From Impatiens glandulifera (Eukaryota; Streptophyta; Magnoliopsida; Ericales; Balsaminaceae), in contig NC_061870.1 of NCBI RefSeq assembly GCF_907164915.1, positions 22,233,348 to 22,297,347 of the forward strand: 64,000 bases of DNA, written 5' to 3'. The translations under genes and the position numbers were made by a program. The notes below the pieces were generated by a model. That model was not told the origin of the DNA and did no database searches. It saw only the letters and a program-made list of their open reading frames with translations. Positions 34,936-47,591 of this stretch are shown in pieces; the first letter of the stretch is position 1, and the number at the start of each line of letters is the position of its first letter.

Positions 34936-36470
34936 ACTATTTTCAATCCATTTCCAATATAATGTTTCAACCAAATATTGTAAGTAATTTTAAATATAAA
35001 TAAATGGTAATAATTTATAATTCATTTCATATATAATGTAATAACCAAACAATGTTACAATGTTACAAATGATATTAATTTACCATTAGTGTTCATTTAT
35101 TTTACATTTTGTAACATTTTAGCAATGTAGAAACTTTTTTAAATTTTCTAAGAAATTTGATCATAACTTTGTTCAATGCTGACTTCAGTATCTCCGCAAC
35201 ATATTTTATCCCCATCGACCCAAGTAATGCCTTATACTTCAAGAACACAAATTTCAGCAGGTTAGTATAAATAATTCTCAAACACACCAAACAACGGATA
35301 CGACAAGAGCAGCAGCGGTAACATAGAAGAAAAATGAATCACAGGAGAAAAAAGATTTTACAAGCAGAATCCGAATTTCCAGTAGCAAAGTATACATTTC
35401 CCTGGTGAAATAATGATGCAGTGATGCATCTTTTCTTGTATATGACTCCAGTTACCACATATAGTAGATTCCACAATCTGTTTTATTATTAGACTCTTGC
35501 CAATAAAATTTCATAATATTGAATGTGAATTCAACTATTGAAGTGGTGATTCCTGAGTCAACACTCTTCATGAATTCAACAAAAACACTTTTATTTTTTA
35601 CCATGGCAAGAAAATATATAAACATAAATGTGAAATATAAACACCTTTAGATAGAGAAATTCAGCTTATTACTAATGCCTTAGATGTTATATATTTTTCC
35701 TCCTATGGTAAACCTTTAGTGATGGTAGGTTGTCAATTATTTAGATTTTTTCATGTTGATGTAGTACACATAATAATTAGAATGTTCTAAAATAGGGAAC
35801 ATAATCTGCAAAACAATACCATTTTATTTAAGATATCATATAGTTAGGTAGTCGAAAAATAAGAATGTTCTAAAATATTGGAGAGGTTACTTACAAGGTG
35901 AGCCTTCTTTAATTCTTTAGATAATAAATGAAATATTTCATTTCTTCTTTAATTATATTTCCAAAACAATCATCACCATAAGGATGAGTACTCTACAAAT
36001 GAACATCATATTAAAAAATGATAATAATCAAATAAGTAAATGTAGATAAGCAAATTTTCAGGATGTTGGTGGGATTTGTCTTTGTGAGATAATTGATCAT
36101 TTGGGTCCAGGCATCAATTATTCTAGAGCCCATAGGTATCATTTTTCACTGTGAGCATGCTTCCTCTATTCACCATGATTAGTCGCTCTGGAATAAAATT
36201 TCACTACAAAGACAAATGAAGAAAACACTTCCTAATAAGAGTTAAGGAAAAATTATAATGACTCTGAAGAGTTCTAAAAATGTTACATTAAGTCCAAATT
36301 TGTAAAAATTAACTCCACAGTTGAAAGAAAGAACAAATCACCGAAAGAAGTCACGGAAGATGGAAGAAGAAAGACGAAGTCGCGAAAGAATGAAGAAGAA
36401 AGCCAAAAACGCCGAAGAAGGAAGAAGATAGCCGAAGAAGGAAATCGAAAATGGAAAGACTGGGGGAGAG
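34936..36470. other. MULE interior without recognised gene
   Basis: Moderately AT-rich. A minus-strand 62-codon frame at 35,102-35,290 contains LGSMGIKYVAEILKSALNKV, for which I recognise no family. The right side (36,330-36,470) is GAAGAA-rich, similar in style to the GACGAC-rich stretch inside the left end (32,140-32,260). Captured host sequence is possible but unsupported. Confidence 0.4.
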
Positions 36471-36598
36471 AGATATTGAGAAAGAGAGGGTTAATAACAA
36501 ATTAAAAACTAATTATTATTCATTTAGTTTTTTTTAGTTCATCATGGTATTTTTATCCACTCTGCTGCCAGGTGGGGCATCGCTGCAACGTCGCTCTC

Positions 36599-37420
36599 CT
36601 TATTATATTATAATATATTATTCATTATTATTATTATCAACCTCAATATAACCATTATATTCTTTCATATTGTATCAAGAGAGTGATTTTTAAGAATTAA
36701 TTATCTCATCAATTTTATTTGTGCTTAACATTTTTTCTATAATTTTCTATCAATATTTTTTCAATAATTGATATCATCTCTAATAGTCATTCCTAAAACA
36801 ACCACCTCCACAGTTTAGTGGAAAGAGATTTGGACCAAGTGGTTTAACCACATTGAAGTATCGTGTTCAAGAGAATCAAACTATCTATGGAGGTATTTTT
36901 TTTATTTAAAATATTAACAAATAACTATAATATTTTGAATGTTAACTAACAATGATGTATACTAATAGCAATGTTATTAGTAATTGTATAACCCTTTATC
37001 AAACAAGACCTTGAAGTTCATTAACAATTTTTCATATTAAATACAGAAAGATGAGTCATTTCTAGAAAATTAGCAATATTTGAATACAATTAAAATAAAG
37101 TGAAATTTAGTTATGATAAGTTGTATGGTCTTCCCAAACTCTCATACTCGATCTCATTCAGATTCCTCAAGCTGCTTGTGCTCCTCAAGTATTTGTATTT
37201 TTAAATATTAATGATTATCTTATTATAATGTTGAAATATTTTGAACATATTTTAAAATAATGTTGAAATATTCGTATAAGTTCCAATGTCCATCAGTGTT
37301 ACCATGACGAAGTTCACTCTCTCTCAGCTCTTCTCCAACAGTCTCATGTGATTTCTGAACTCTCTATTTGACCCATCACTAATACGTACATATGGAGGAT
37401 AACAAATGATTCCTTTATTT
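36599..37420. other. Spacer without genes
   Basis: CAGTTTAGTGGAAAGAG (about 36,810) followed by GTGTTCAAGAGAATC (about 36,867) is a weak polymerase III box pair. Nothing else is supported. Confidence 0.4.
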
Positions 37421-37424
37421 TTGT

Positions 37425-37550
37425 CAATATTGGATAATTATTTCAATTTCGAAAACTCTAGATTTTCCATTTTCTTTGAATTCATATTGTGTATATAATA
37501 AGAAATTTTCCACATTAATGAAATAGATAAGAAATTTCAATCATCCATTT
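37425..37550 (+). repeat. Fragment of R-flanking sequence
   Basis: Matches 3,018-3,142 (TTTCAATTTTGGAAACTCTA, TTTTCCATTTTCTTTGAATT and TTTCAATCATCCATTTT blocks). It indicates that another R-type paralogue once lay here; the Copia element starts immediately after. Confidence 0.65.
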
Positions 37551-37558
37551 TTTTTTTA

Positions 37559-37739
37559 AATGGTAAAATTGAAAATTGTAGAGAATTCTAATCCCTGTCA
37601 AGATAAATGAATCAATTTATACCATTGTAGTTTTTATACAATTTGATAAGTTTAAATTATAATTTCATTCTCTCTACTATTTTTGCTTTCTTGATTGAAT
37701 TTGTCTAGCAAATCATAGCGATGTTGCTAGATTTGTTCA
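37559..37739 (+). repeat. Possible short Copia 5' LTR
   Basis: Begins TGGTAAAATTG and ends TTTGTTCA directly before the primer-binding site, so it has TG...CA termini. The left border is uncertain because no 3' LTR remains for comparison. Confidence 0.45.
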
Positions 37740-37750
37740 TGGTATCAGAC
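37740..37750 (+). promoter_or_regulatory. Copia primer-binding site (initiator tRNA-Met type)
   Basis: TGGTATCAGAC starts one base after the LTR-like CA. The first ten bases match the known plant Copia site complementary to the 3' end of initiator methionine tRNA. Confidence 0.75.
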
Positions 37751-39865
37751 CGTGGTTCATATTCTTCTTCAAACATAGATGAGAACGATTCAACTGATAA
37801 GAATCAAAAAGTGGAGAACTCAAACCCTAATTTGACTATTAGTGAAGGATCATCGTCTTCAAACACAGAATAAGAAATAGAGGCTCGATTGAAGAGGAGA
37901 ATAGCGAACAAGAGAAATACAACATCGATCCACTACTTCTTCAAAATGGAGACATTACAGGTGCAACCATTACTAATTCTATACTAACAAGATCTCATTA
38001 TTATGAGTGGTGTACAAGTATTAGGCTGGCATTAGAGGCAATGATGAAGCTCGAATTCATCGACAGATCTTGAAAGATGTCAATAGATGTAGATGGAGTA
38101 ATGCAATGTAAGTTGGTGGATTCTATGGTGAGAAACTGGATAATTAACACTATGGATCAAAACCTTAAAATTCATAATGCTATAACTGCTCAACAACTAT
38201 GGAAAGATATTTGAAGTACATATGAAGTCAACAACGGACCAAGATGTTTTCAGTTAGAGAATGATATATCCACTATTCAACAAAGTACTTATGATATTAT
38301 TGAGCATTATTCTAAAGTTAAATTGATTTGGGATGAAACTGCACATTTGAAGCTAGCAAGAAAGTGCAACTATGATAGATCAAATGTTGTCAGTTGTTAT
38401 GGATGTAAGGTTATAAATGAATTGTAGCGTAAGATGTTGAAGAAGTAAAGTTGCTTCAGTTTCTGATGGGAGTAAATGACTTTTATGAATATGTCGTAGA
38501 TAATATGTTAGCATCAGATCCATGACATTCAGTTCATAAGGAATTTACTATTCTAATTAATGTTGAAACTAAGAGGAATATTAGTATAACTAAACGAGAA
38601 CATATTGCAATGATGGGGAAGGAGAAGACAGAACTGAACAACAAGAATTAGAAAATTAAAGAGAGTTCAAAATTACATGCAGAAAAATTTAAACCTTAAA
38701 AGAACTCTATCTGCACTCACTGTGGATTAAAAGGTTACATAAAAGAAGGTTATTTCAAATTGCTTGGATATTCGGAGTGTTTCAAACTATCAAGAAAAAA
38801 ACAGGTTGTTGTCAACACAGCAAATGTGGAACCATTGGATGACATTTAAGAACATGTAGAGAGGTTATTGGAACGAAATATAATGTTTTCAAAGAATGGT
38901 ACAAGGCAAATTCAAAAGGAAAGGGGAAGATAACAGCAAGAACTTCAGAGTACAGTGTAGGTAAATACACTAAAATCCCATACTGTTATGATTCTTGTTA
39001 TGCATTTACATTGAACAGAACATGATCACATATCATGATGATAAGAATGACATAATGTGGCTCATAGATCCAGGGACAAACAGTCATATTTATAATATTA
39101 AAACTGCTAATTAATATTAGAAAACTTGATAAAGTTTAAGGATTCTATACTTAGCACAATTAAAAAATAGTAAAATTATGAGATATGAAACTAAATGAAA
39201 GATTAGTGTTAAAAGATGTCATGATAGCAAAAAACTTCAAATACAATCTAATATCAGTAGAAAAATTGATTAAAGATGAGAATATGATGTGCATATTTGA
39301 TGAAGATGAATATATTTTGTAGGAACGTAAATTGGTTAACAAATTTCAGCTTGGGAAGAAAATTGGAAAAGAAAAATCTTTTTTTCGTTATTGTTCTAAA
39401 GACATTTTTAATAGTATTCTACTGAATTTTCATCTCATGTTATTGATTGTATTAGAATTCATAAAAATCTTGGCCATCCATCTCCTAAAGTGATGAATAA
39501 TGTCTACCCTAGTTTGGGAAATAAGATAAACCATTGTGAAGTTTGTTCCATTTAAAAAATGTCAAGATTGTCTTTTCCTGATGGTTGTTCTGTTTTAAAA
39601 AAATGTTTTTAACTTATTAATATTGATTTTCGGGGTCTTTATAAAGAATATTCAATAATTCAAGTTTCTTATGTGTTAACCATAATAGTTGATTATAGTA
39701 CATGCATTTGAATTTTTTTCTCAAAAATAAAACATATTTGTTTGAAAACATGAACTTTAGTGAAAAATCAATATTAATCTTCAGTTAAAATAATAAAAAG
39801 TGATAATGGCACTGAATTTATAAATTCAAAATTCATTTTTTTTAATTCTTTAGGTATTATTTATT
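37751..39865 (+). pseudogene. Copia gag-protease-integrase relic
   Basis: Copia polyproteins build virus-like particles, process themselves and integrate cDNA. Visible in order are a gag N-terminal LTRSHYYEWCTSIRLALEA (about 37,985) and a CCHC zinc knuckle CTHCGLKGYIKEGYFKLLGY (38,717-38,776, with the histidine replaced by tyrosine). The protease block is WLIDPGTNSHI (39,058-39,090), where D-S-G is altered to D-P-G. A GAG-pre-integrase region follows with IHKNLGHPSPKV and CEVCS..KMSRLSFP (39,448-39,580). The integrase start has LINIDFRG..., IIVDYSTC and IIKSDNGTEF (39,610-39,825). Stops and frameshifts are frequent. The frame is interrupted at 39,865 by half-LINE H2. After H2 it continues only a few codons past the N-S-L-G-I-I-Y target, so RT and RNase H are absent. 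Confidence 0.85.
39845..39865. repeat. 21-bp target-site duplication of H2, left
   Basis: Identical over all 21 bases to 41,663-41,683. It lies in the Copia integrase codons (N-S-L-G-I-I-Y). Confidence 0.9.
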
Positions 39866-41662
39866 TTTGGGAAAACAGTTAAAAATCATTTCATTAAAAT
39901 CCCAAAAGTGTGAGGGTCAAGAATCAAAGCTAGACAAGTCTTAGCTAGGATTATAAGATGACAATCAAACGACCCTAAAGAACCTGATTAGTAGCAATCA
40001 AACATACAAGAAATAGAGATTACAAACAAAGATTACAAACTGTATTAAATCATAATTATTTCAATCAGGATTTTTATTTCCATACCAACCTGATGTTTCA
40101 ACATATTGTCTTCCTCTTCCCCTTTCCTTCCTCTTGCAATGAACGGGGGATGAACTGAAGAGGTTGATGAATACTGCATATTCTCATCTTGATTTCTTTC
40201 TTTATATGAACTTGTTCTTATTTGATAGAAAGAATTATTCTTCAGAATTTCTAAGCTCTTCACCTTGTTGTTCTCAACTTGAATTTCGAGATCATTGTCT
40301 TTAATTCCTTCAGCTTCATCTTTGGAATCCTCAACAACTTTAGATTCCTCTGTATCAACATTAGCATTCTCTTCTTCCTCTTGATTAACTTGAGTATCTT
40401 CCTCTTTGTTTTCATCAGCAACCACTTCAACTTGATTTGATTGAGAATCATCAACTATCTCTTCAACATGATTAGGTTGAGGATCCACCTCCTTCTTTGT
40501 ATTGTTTTCTTCTTGTACATAATTTTCTTTATCTTCTCTTTCCTGTTCTTTAACCACATTTTGCTCTTTAAAAATAGGCACATTTGTATCGTTTTCCTGC
40601 ATCTTTACTTTCTGACCATTATGAATTTTCTGATCTTCTTCCTTAGCCAAATCACATTTTGGGCTTGCATGTTGGAAAGTATTGAAGAAAGAGCATCTGT
40701 GTGGCCTCCACTCATAAGTGATTTCCATGACAGTAGGTTTTCCTTTTTCTGACTCATATTTTTCGGCAGTGTGCTTCTAGGATGCACCTCAATGATAATT
40801 CTAGCAAATGTTAGGTGCTCTCCTCCTTCAGTAATTGGATCCATGTATAATGGTCTACCCAATAAACCTGCAAAATGACTAAGGGCTTTAAAATTGTACA
40901 TATGTGCAGGTATATTCCAGATCTTGAACCATATCTGTGCAGTTTCTTTTGGCTTACTCAATAGGTTCAAGTCTTCGGACCATTTTTCTAGCTTCATACA
41001 ATTGGATCCTATATATGTATGCCCATTTTTTAGAATTTCCTCTAGATTAGATCCCTTCTTAAATTTAAGAAAATATAAATTATGGACATTTGCTGAAATC
41101 TTCTCCAGCCATTTTTCTTCAGTAACAATGCATCTTTAGTAATTGGGAAGGATACTCTGTTTTTCCCTATGTAGTTTCCCACAACTACATTTCTCATTCC
41201 TTTATACAGTTTTCCTCTACTTCAGTAGGCAATTTAAATTCAAATGGAGAATTCAGTACCTCCACTTTTGTTTGTGTATTGTCCAAGTAGATTTTCCCTT
41301 TATAAGAATGATCTTCTGACTTTTTTTGCATTGTTGTTCTTTCAGATTTCATTAGTTTTTCATGTCGAGTTGCTCCTGATAGTATATGACTTAGATTTGG
41401 GAGCCTTCATTAGTTCATTCATTGTAGCAACTGACCATTGAACAATTTCTTCATATTCTTCTTTTTTCAACAGATTTCAGTCTTGAAGATAATGGGTGTT
41501 GAGTTGAATTGTAATATGTTGTGCTTTCTCCTTATTGATGACAATTTCTCCCCTTTTGGCATGCATAAGGAGCTTTGTAATCTGATTCTTGAGCCTAAAT
41601 AGATTAGCTCTTTCATTATAGCGTATCTTCCAAGCTCCTTCATTATCCCCTTTTTTTCCTTC
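39866..41662 (-). mobile_element. Half-LINE H2: ORF1-only LINE-like retrotransposon
   Basis: A complete 1.8-kb insertion bounded by an exact 21-bp target duplication. On the minus strand it has a 5' region, an ORF1 of the plant DUF4283 type (about 41,190-40,045), and a 3' UTR of about 180 bp. It ends TTTTAATGAAATG followed by a CCCAAAAA tail. There is no endonuclease or reverse transcriptase, yet both ends are defined by the target duplication, so this is an inserted unit, not a chance deletion across a border. H1 (4,305-8,493) has the same ORF1-to-tail join. The tail resembles that of LINE-A and LINE-B, suggesting mobilisation in trans. Confidence 0.85.
40045..41190 (-). pseudogene. H2 ORF1, DUF4283-type RNA-binding protein, one main frameshift
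   Basis: LINE ORF1 proteins bind the element's RNA. The N-terminal part (about 41,190-41,000) reads VVGNYIGKNR and NGHTYIGSNCMKLEKWSEDL with a few frame changes. An open 130-residue segment (40,997-40,605) carries IWFKIWNIPAHMYN, HFAGLLGRPLYMDPITEGG and FARIIIEVHPRSTLP, the core pattern of DUF4283 ORF1 proteins. A frame change near 40,730 leads to the 227-residue segment (40,728-40,045). That starts MEITYEWRPHRCSFFNTFQH, where the C-x2-C zinc knuckle is usually found. A long glutamate-rich acidic linker and a YSSTSSVHPPFIARGRKG tail follow. The ORF1 is long and only lightly damaged compared with everything else in the window. Confidence 0.75.
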
Positions 41663-41683
41663 ATTCTTTAGGTATTATTTATT
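41663..41683. repeat. 21-bp target-site duplication of H2, right
   Basis: Exact copy of 39,845-39,865. Confidence 0.9.
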
Positions 41684-41699
41684 CATTAAAAAAAGGTGT

Positions 41700-42010
41700 T
41701 TAATGAAGTTGTAACTCTTTTTAATTACTTTATTTGATGATGTAACTCTCTTAAGTTATATGTTTAATAAAGTGTTTTATTATTGTTAAAATGTTTTTTT
41801 TTTTAATTTTATATGTACAATGAAGAAAATTATTACTTAAATGTGCATCATAAATAGAAAGGTAAGAAACAAATGAAAACATATTTGACAAATGATGAAG
41901 AAGATTAAGAAATATTTAAATAGATATGTCTTATTTTTTTCTCAAATAACATAATTGAAATTGAGAGCTCATTCCAAGTTTTGTTTGTTTGTTTATTAAA
42001 TTAAGTAATT
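41700..42010 (+). repeat. R-like 3' terminal segment
   Basis: TGTACAATGAAGAAAATTAT, AAATGTGCA, then KKQMKTYLTNDEED-stop-coding sequence and a TTTGTTTGTTTATTAAATTA stretch. This matches in order the terminal exon and 3' flank of the R units and of the 17.6-kb and 52.7-kb pseudogenes. It marks a further paralogue whose front half is missing, replaced by Copia/H2 sequence. Confidence 0.55.
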
Positions 42011-42084
42011 ATAATTTAAATGAATAGATCAATATATATGAACCACTACATCATGTTGTGGAGAAGGCATCATACAATCATACT

Positions 42085-45000
42085 TTATTTTAATAATGTA
42101 TAGACTTATAGTTAAGTTATATATTATTAAAATTAAAGTGTTCAAATAAATAATAAAATTATAATAATAAAAAATATTAATAATGTAATGTCTAAACCAA
42201 AATAATGTTTAAATATCATAATTAATGGTCTTATTAATGCTCTTGAAATCTCGAGTTAACTTTTAAAATCTTACGATTTTAAATAAACTTTTAAATAGAT
42301 AAACACTTACGATTTTAAATTTACGATAATAAGATTTTACGAGTTTATAAATAATTTCGATTTTAAGATTTTTTAGAATTTTACGTTAAAAAAAATTATA
42401 TTTATAAATTAAAAAATATTATTATTTATTCAATTAAATAATTAATATAATTAATTTTATAAATATAATTTTTTATAATGTTATTTACTTATTATTATTT
42501 TTTGATTAATTTTATATTTAAACATATAAATTTTTAAAATTAACTAGTATAAAATAATTAATTATATATATAATTAATGTTTCTTTAAAATTAAACCTTA
42601 TGAATTCAGGTAACTCTAAATTTTACGAATTTATCACTCGTTAACGATTTCGTAAGCTCTCTAAATTTTAACATGTTTTTCTTCTTTGGAAATTGTGAAA
42701 AAAAAATAATCTTTAAAATTTATTTAATGCTGGATTATTTTAATTTATGGTGTTAATGTGTTTTTAATTAAACCATTCTTAATTTTGTTTTATAGAGAGA
42801 ATGACCTGTCATCACCTCAATAGTTATAAAAATAAAAAAATGTAAGAGAAAGAAAAATATTTTTTCAGTAAAATAGATTGTGCCACGTCAATTTCTCTTT
42901 AAAATTTTCTTACCCAATCATTTCTTTTTTATATATAATTTGATTTTGTCATTTTTAATGTACAAAAATGATGAATAATTTTTTATATTTAAAATTAATA
43001 AATAAAAAATCATAAGACTATTATAAAATAACATCTATATAAAATATGACAAAATATTAAATTACTCCTTTGTATGAATTATTCACCAATAATTGAATAA
43101 ATAGACAAATCTTTTTAACAAACTTTTTTAAATAAATGATTTTGGAAAATAATTATCTAAATTTTATTATATTTATATAAATTATTATGACACGTTACAA
43201 AATTATAAAAATTATTTATAAGATTTACAAATTAATTGATTAGAAACATTACAACTTAAATAAAAGATTTAGTTTCTAATAATATCTTACTACCATCTTT
43301 TTACCGTTATATAACCTATATATACACACTAAAGAGAACAAATCAAATAATAATATTTTTTCTCTATACGAGTTATTTATCTTCACTTGTTAGACTTGCT
43401 TTATTTTGGCGCTTAATTTTTTTCCTACTTTATTTCCCTCTAATTGTTTAATTTTTAGAGTTAGCGCTCAACTTTATTCTCCGTTTTTGTTTGTCTCTAA
43501 TCATTTAATATTTTAGGATTGTCGTTTAACTTTCTTTTACAGTTCCCTCTAATTGCTTTATTTTTAAGGTCGACGCTCAATTTTCTTCCCTTTTGCTTTA
43601 TTTTTAGGGTCGGCGCTCAACTTTTTTCTCTCTCTTTGTTTTTTCTAATCGCTTTATTTTTAGGGTCGACTTTCAACTTTCTTCTCCCACTTTGTTTCCT
43701 CTGATCGCTTCATTTTTAGGATCGACACTCAACTTTCTTCTCTCACTTTGTTTTTCTCTAATCGCTTAACTTTTATTATCAGCATTCAACTTTATTCTCC
43801 ATCTTTGTTCCTCTAATCGCTTTATTTTTAAGGTCGGAATTCAAGTTTCTTCTCCTTTTGCCTCTAATCACTTAATTTGTAGGGTCGGTGCGCTCAACTT
43901 TTTTTTCCCTCTTGGTTTCCCTTTGATAGCTAAATATTTTAGGATCCGCGCACTTTTGTTCTCCATCTTTCCCTCAAATCGCTTAATTTTTATATTGGCG
44001 CTTAATTTTCTTCGCAATCTTTGTTTCCCTCTAATTATTTTAATTTTTAGGGTCGGCGCTTAACTTTCTTATCACGTCATGAAAAGGATTTCCTGACCGT
44101 CTGAATGTTTTCTTCAATTTCTTATCTTTATTTTGTGTGTTGTCTGTTGATATGGATTTTCATCCAAAAAGCGTTTCATTCATGAGAAACCTTAACTACT
44201 CGATACTTTAAAGATGTTGATTATGAAAATTGTTATATTTAGATGCATTCTAATATATAAGTTTTTATACTTTGATTTTGTGATGAATTAAAGTTTCAAC
44301 TTCTATTCATAGATAATGATTCATCCAATCGATTCAAGGTTTAATGTCGCACTATTCCTTTCTGTTTCTCCTCTTTTTTTTTAGATTTTTTATTTTCAAA
44401 ATTTGTGTTTAGACTTATTGGATTTGTAATTCTTAGGAAAAGTGTAATTTTAATTTATTTTTTTTAATCATGTTTTGAATGAAGTTTGAAGCTAATTTGA
44501 AATTTGCAATTTTTGTTATTAGAAATGCTAGTAAGAAAGTTTAATTTCCCTAAAAGTATATTGTGATAAGTATGGATTTTGATTTATAATCAAATTGGAT
44601 AATAAAATATTACAAGTCGTAATCCAATAATATTATAGAAATCTAATTTACTAAGTCTTCAAGATATTTTTCCAAATATGCTATCATTGTCATAATGACA
44701 TAATCTCAAAAAATCTTATATATACAGTAGGCATACCATATATGAAGTAAAATCACATTCAATAATAAGTCTAGCCTTCCAGGAATTGATTTTTTCAATT
44801 ATTTTAAGATTCTACATATTTCTCCTTTTCTAATAATTCACTCATTTATGTTACAAAATATTGTTTTTAGCCACATGAAGTCTCAAATTTGATTCTCATT
44901 GAAAAACGTCATATATGAGTTGATGAGTTCAAAAATGTACATCATTACTTCAGAAAAGTTATTTATTTTAAAATTATATATTTCAGACAAATGGATTGAA

Positions 45001-45563
45001 AAAAATTCTTATACTTTGTATATTTTTATTTTTCAGTGAGCGAAAATCAAATATGATTGGATAAACTATTACTGTGCATTTCAACGAAAGGAACCAAGTA
45101 ATAAACAATATTTTAATCCGATATATAGGTAATTTATTATTTACTTGAAGTTGTCAGTTTTTAATCATATGTTTCATTTTTGTAAAACTAAGTATGTTTT
45201 ATTAATGTTAAATTGTGTTTCTTATATTATAAGTTATATGTACAATAAATAAACTATTACTTAAATGTGCAGATCCAAATTGAAGGCCAAGAAACAAATG
45301 GAAGCATATGAGACAGGATGAAGAAGAAGATTATGGAATGTTTTAAAATTAATGTATTTATTTTGTCCCAAATAAAATAAATATTGTGTTTTGTTTGTTT
45401 ATTTACTTAAGAAATTGGAATTGTAGTCATCATTTTATTCGATAGATTATTCTCACTATAATTTGTATGTTTGAATTCGATCTATTGTTCTCAATAAAAA
45501 AAATTCTACAAACATTTTAATTTAAGCTCCAATTTTCACATAATTGAAATTATAAGGTTATGT
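42085..45563 (+). repeat. R unit, copy R3, with upstream flank
   Basis: 42,085-42,240 matches 26,600-26,760 upstream of R2. A stretch of repeated TTACGATTTTAA-type words follows at 42,265-42,400. From 42,590 the sequence follows R1 closely (R1 subtype) to about 45,563, and beyond it into the rest of the large duplication. The terminal exon-like block after TGTGCAG is at 45,273. Confidence 0.65.
43380..44075 (+). repeat. Minisatellite, ~57-bp unit, in R3
   Basis: About a dozen units, fewer and differently spaced than in R1. TTTTTAGGGTCGGCGCTCAA occurs near 43,600. Confidence 0.8.
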
Positions 45564-46849
45564 TACCTTCTAAATATATATAATTATTTCAATTTTGGAA
45601 ACTCTAGATTTTCCATTTTCTTTGAATTCTTATTGTGTATATAATCAGAGATTTTTCTCAATGAAATAGATAAGAAATTTCAATCATCCATTTTCCTTTG
45701 TAATCAATTGGATATGGTCCGCCCAAATTTATTAAGGTATCTAAATTTACTCATTTTTTAATATTATATTATTATCTTTAAATAATTAATTAACATATTT
45801 AAACTTATAAAAATAAATAATTTAAAATACAATATTTGTAACTAGTAATTTTCAAACTTTTAAATATATATATATATATATATTGTTTTAATATTTTATA
45901 TTGCAAGTGCTATCCCCAAAATTATGAAAGGATTAGTAAAAAAATAAATTCCTTCAATTTTTAATCTTTGTAGTCAATTAAAAGTATATGAAATTTAAAA
46001 TGTATGTATTTTAGTCATTTCTTCAAAATAATATATATTTATAAATAAATATTTTAAAATAATATACTTATTAAAAAGTAAGAATTCAGACCGATTTTAA
46101 CCTATCAACCCCTACCTCTTAACCAAAGAAACATTTGATCTGTCAAATATAACATTTTGATAGAAAAAAAATAAAATATTTTATTTTTAAATAAACAAAT
46201 CAATCTTTTTCATACTCAAAATATATTGATTAAAATGATGATGTACACATAAATTTTATAGATGTAATTTGACATTTCCATTTTTATTAATAAATAAAAT
46301 CGTTTTAAATTATTATGTTATCTTTTATAATTAATTTTATTTGATTAATATCAAAATTTATTAAAATTAATTTTCAAACTCATCACATATTCGGTTTTAA
46401 TGTATTAATTTTGTATATTCGATTTAAAATTATTAAAAATGAAAATTTGCATTCAATCGTTAAGATAATTTTTTTTATTTACTGATTAATTTTCTATATA
46501 TAACTCCCGATTAATTTAATTAGAATTAATATTTTTTATAAAAATAAATAAGATAATTAGTGCATAAATTAAAATATTCAATTCATAAATTAAAATATTC
46601 AATTCATAAATTCATAAATAATAAATTAAGATAATTATTTTATATATTCGAGGCTCATTTATACATATAAGTGTGAAAAATATATCTTCTCAAAATATTA
46701 ATTTAAAATTAATTAAATAATAATTTATTCGTGAAGTTAGGCCGATTGATTCAATAATATGATCAGCTCCATGTCATTCACACATTATTATATATACATA
46801 CATAATAGTTGTATACATCATTATTCGTAAAGTTGAAAAAGAATTTCCA
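45564..46849. other. AT-rich spacer, copy 2
   Basis: Colinear with 3,004-4,304. Has a (TA)n of about 10 units at 45,865-45,885 and lacks the (ATT)n tract of copy 1. No genes. Confidence 0.55.
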
Positions 46850-47591
46850 ATAGATTCAATTATAGATAGAAGAGAGCACCTTATTTTCTTAGAATAAGCA
46901 TTGAAGTCCATTCTCAAAGTACAATATCAAATAACATGACAGTGGTTGATAGAAAGGAAAAACCCACGATAATGGAAATCTCATATAAATGGAAGTCAAA
47001 CATGTGTGATTTTTACAATATTTTCCAACATATTAATACTAAATGTGCAAAAACAATTGAGGAAAAACAGAAAATCATGAAAGCCTAGAAAACAAAAAAG
47101 CAAGAAAATGAAACAAAAGAATCAGAAAGAACATATTGTGGAAGTCAAGGATAGTGATAAAAAAGACAAAATGAGGAAAATGCAGAGGAGAAAAGTAGGA
47201 AGGATTCTGGTAAAAAGGAAAGAAAGTAAAGGGAATAAAGGTGAAGAGAAATTTTTTTTTTACTAAAATGCGAAGGATCAGAATGGAAATAGAAGATGAA
47301 CCTCGAGTTGTTGTTGAGGAAACTCAATAGGAAGATACTCAAAATTTCAAAATTGAAACAAAAAATTCTAAAGCCGATAAAAAAGATTCCAAAATCAATG
47401 TGGAGTCTAAAGATGAAGCCGAAGATAATGAAGATACGAACACATAAATTCAAGTTGAAGATAACAAAGATAAAAACCCTAAAATTCTTAGAAACAATTT
47501 TTTCCATTAAGATCAAAACGGGCTGGTACAAAGAGAGAATTCTAAATGAGAAACAACAATACTCATCATCATCTTTAATATAATCTCCTTT
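46850..47591 (+). mobile_element. Half-LINE H1 ORF1 fragment, copy 2
   Basis: Same ORF1 remnant as 4,305-5,061, with MEISYKWKSNMCDFYNIFQH and the acidic tail ending KEQQYSSSSLI-like codons. It is interrupted at the same position by the LINE-A 3' end; the right part of H1 is missing here. Confidence 0.7.

Larger units (their letters stand above)
31928..36598 (+). mobile_element. Mutator-like element (FAR1/Jittery type), degraded
   Basis: Left end 31,928-31,996 and the reverse complement of right end 36,528-36,598 share GAG(A)GCG at the border. They also share CCCACC(ACC)T(A/G)GCAG and GTGGATAAAA(T/A)AT(G/A)CCA in the same order, giving imperfect TIRs of about 70 bp. Between them lie a FAR1-type transposase relic and two arrays of palindromic repeats that bracket it. 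A 9-bp target duplication could not be fixed. The interior right of the transposase (35,000-36,500) includes GAAGAA-rich sequence near the right end and no recognised gene. Confidence 0.75.

Noticed and set aside
40441..40752. 103-codon plus-strand frame
   Set aside because: Antisense shadow of the H2 ORF1 acidic region.
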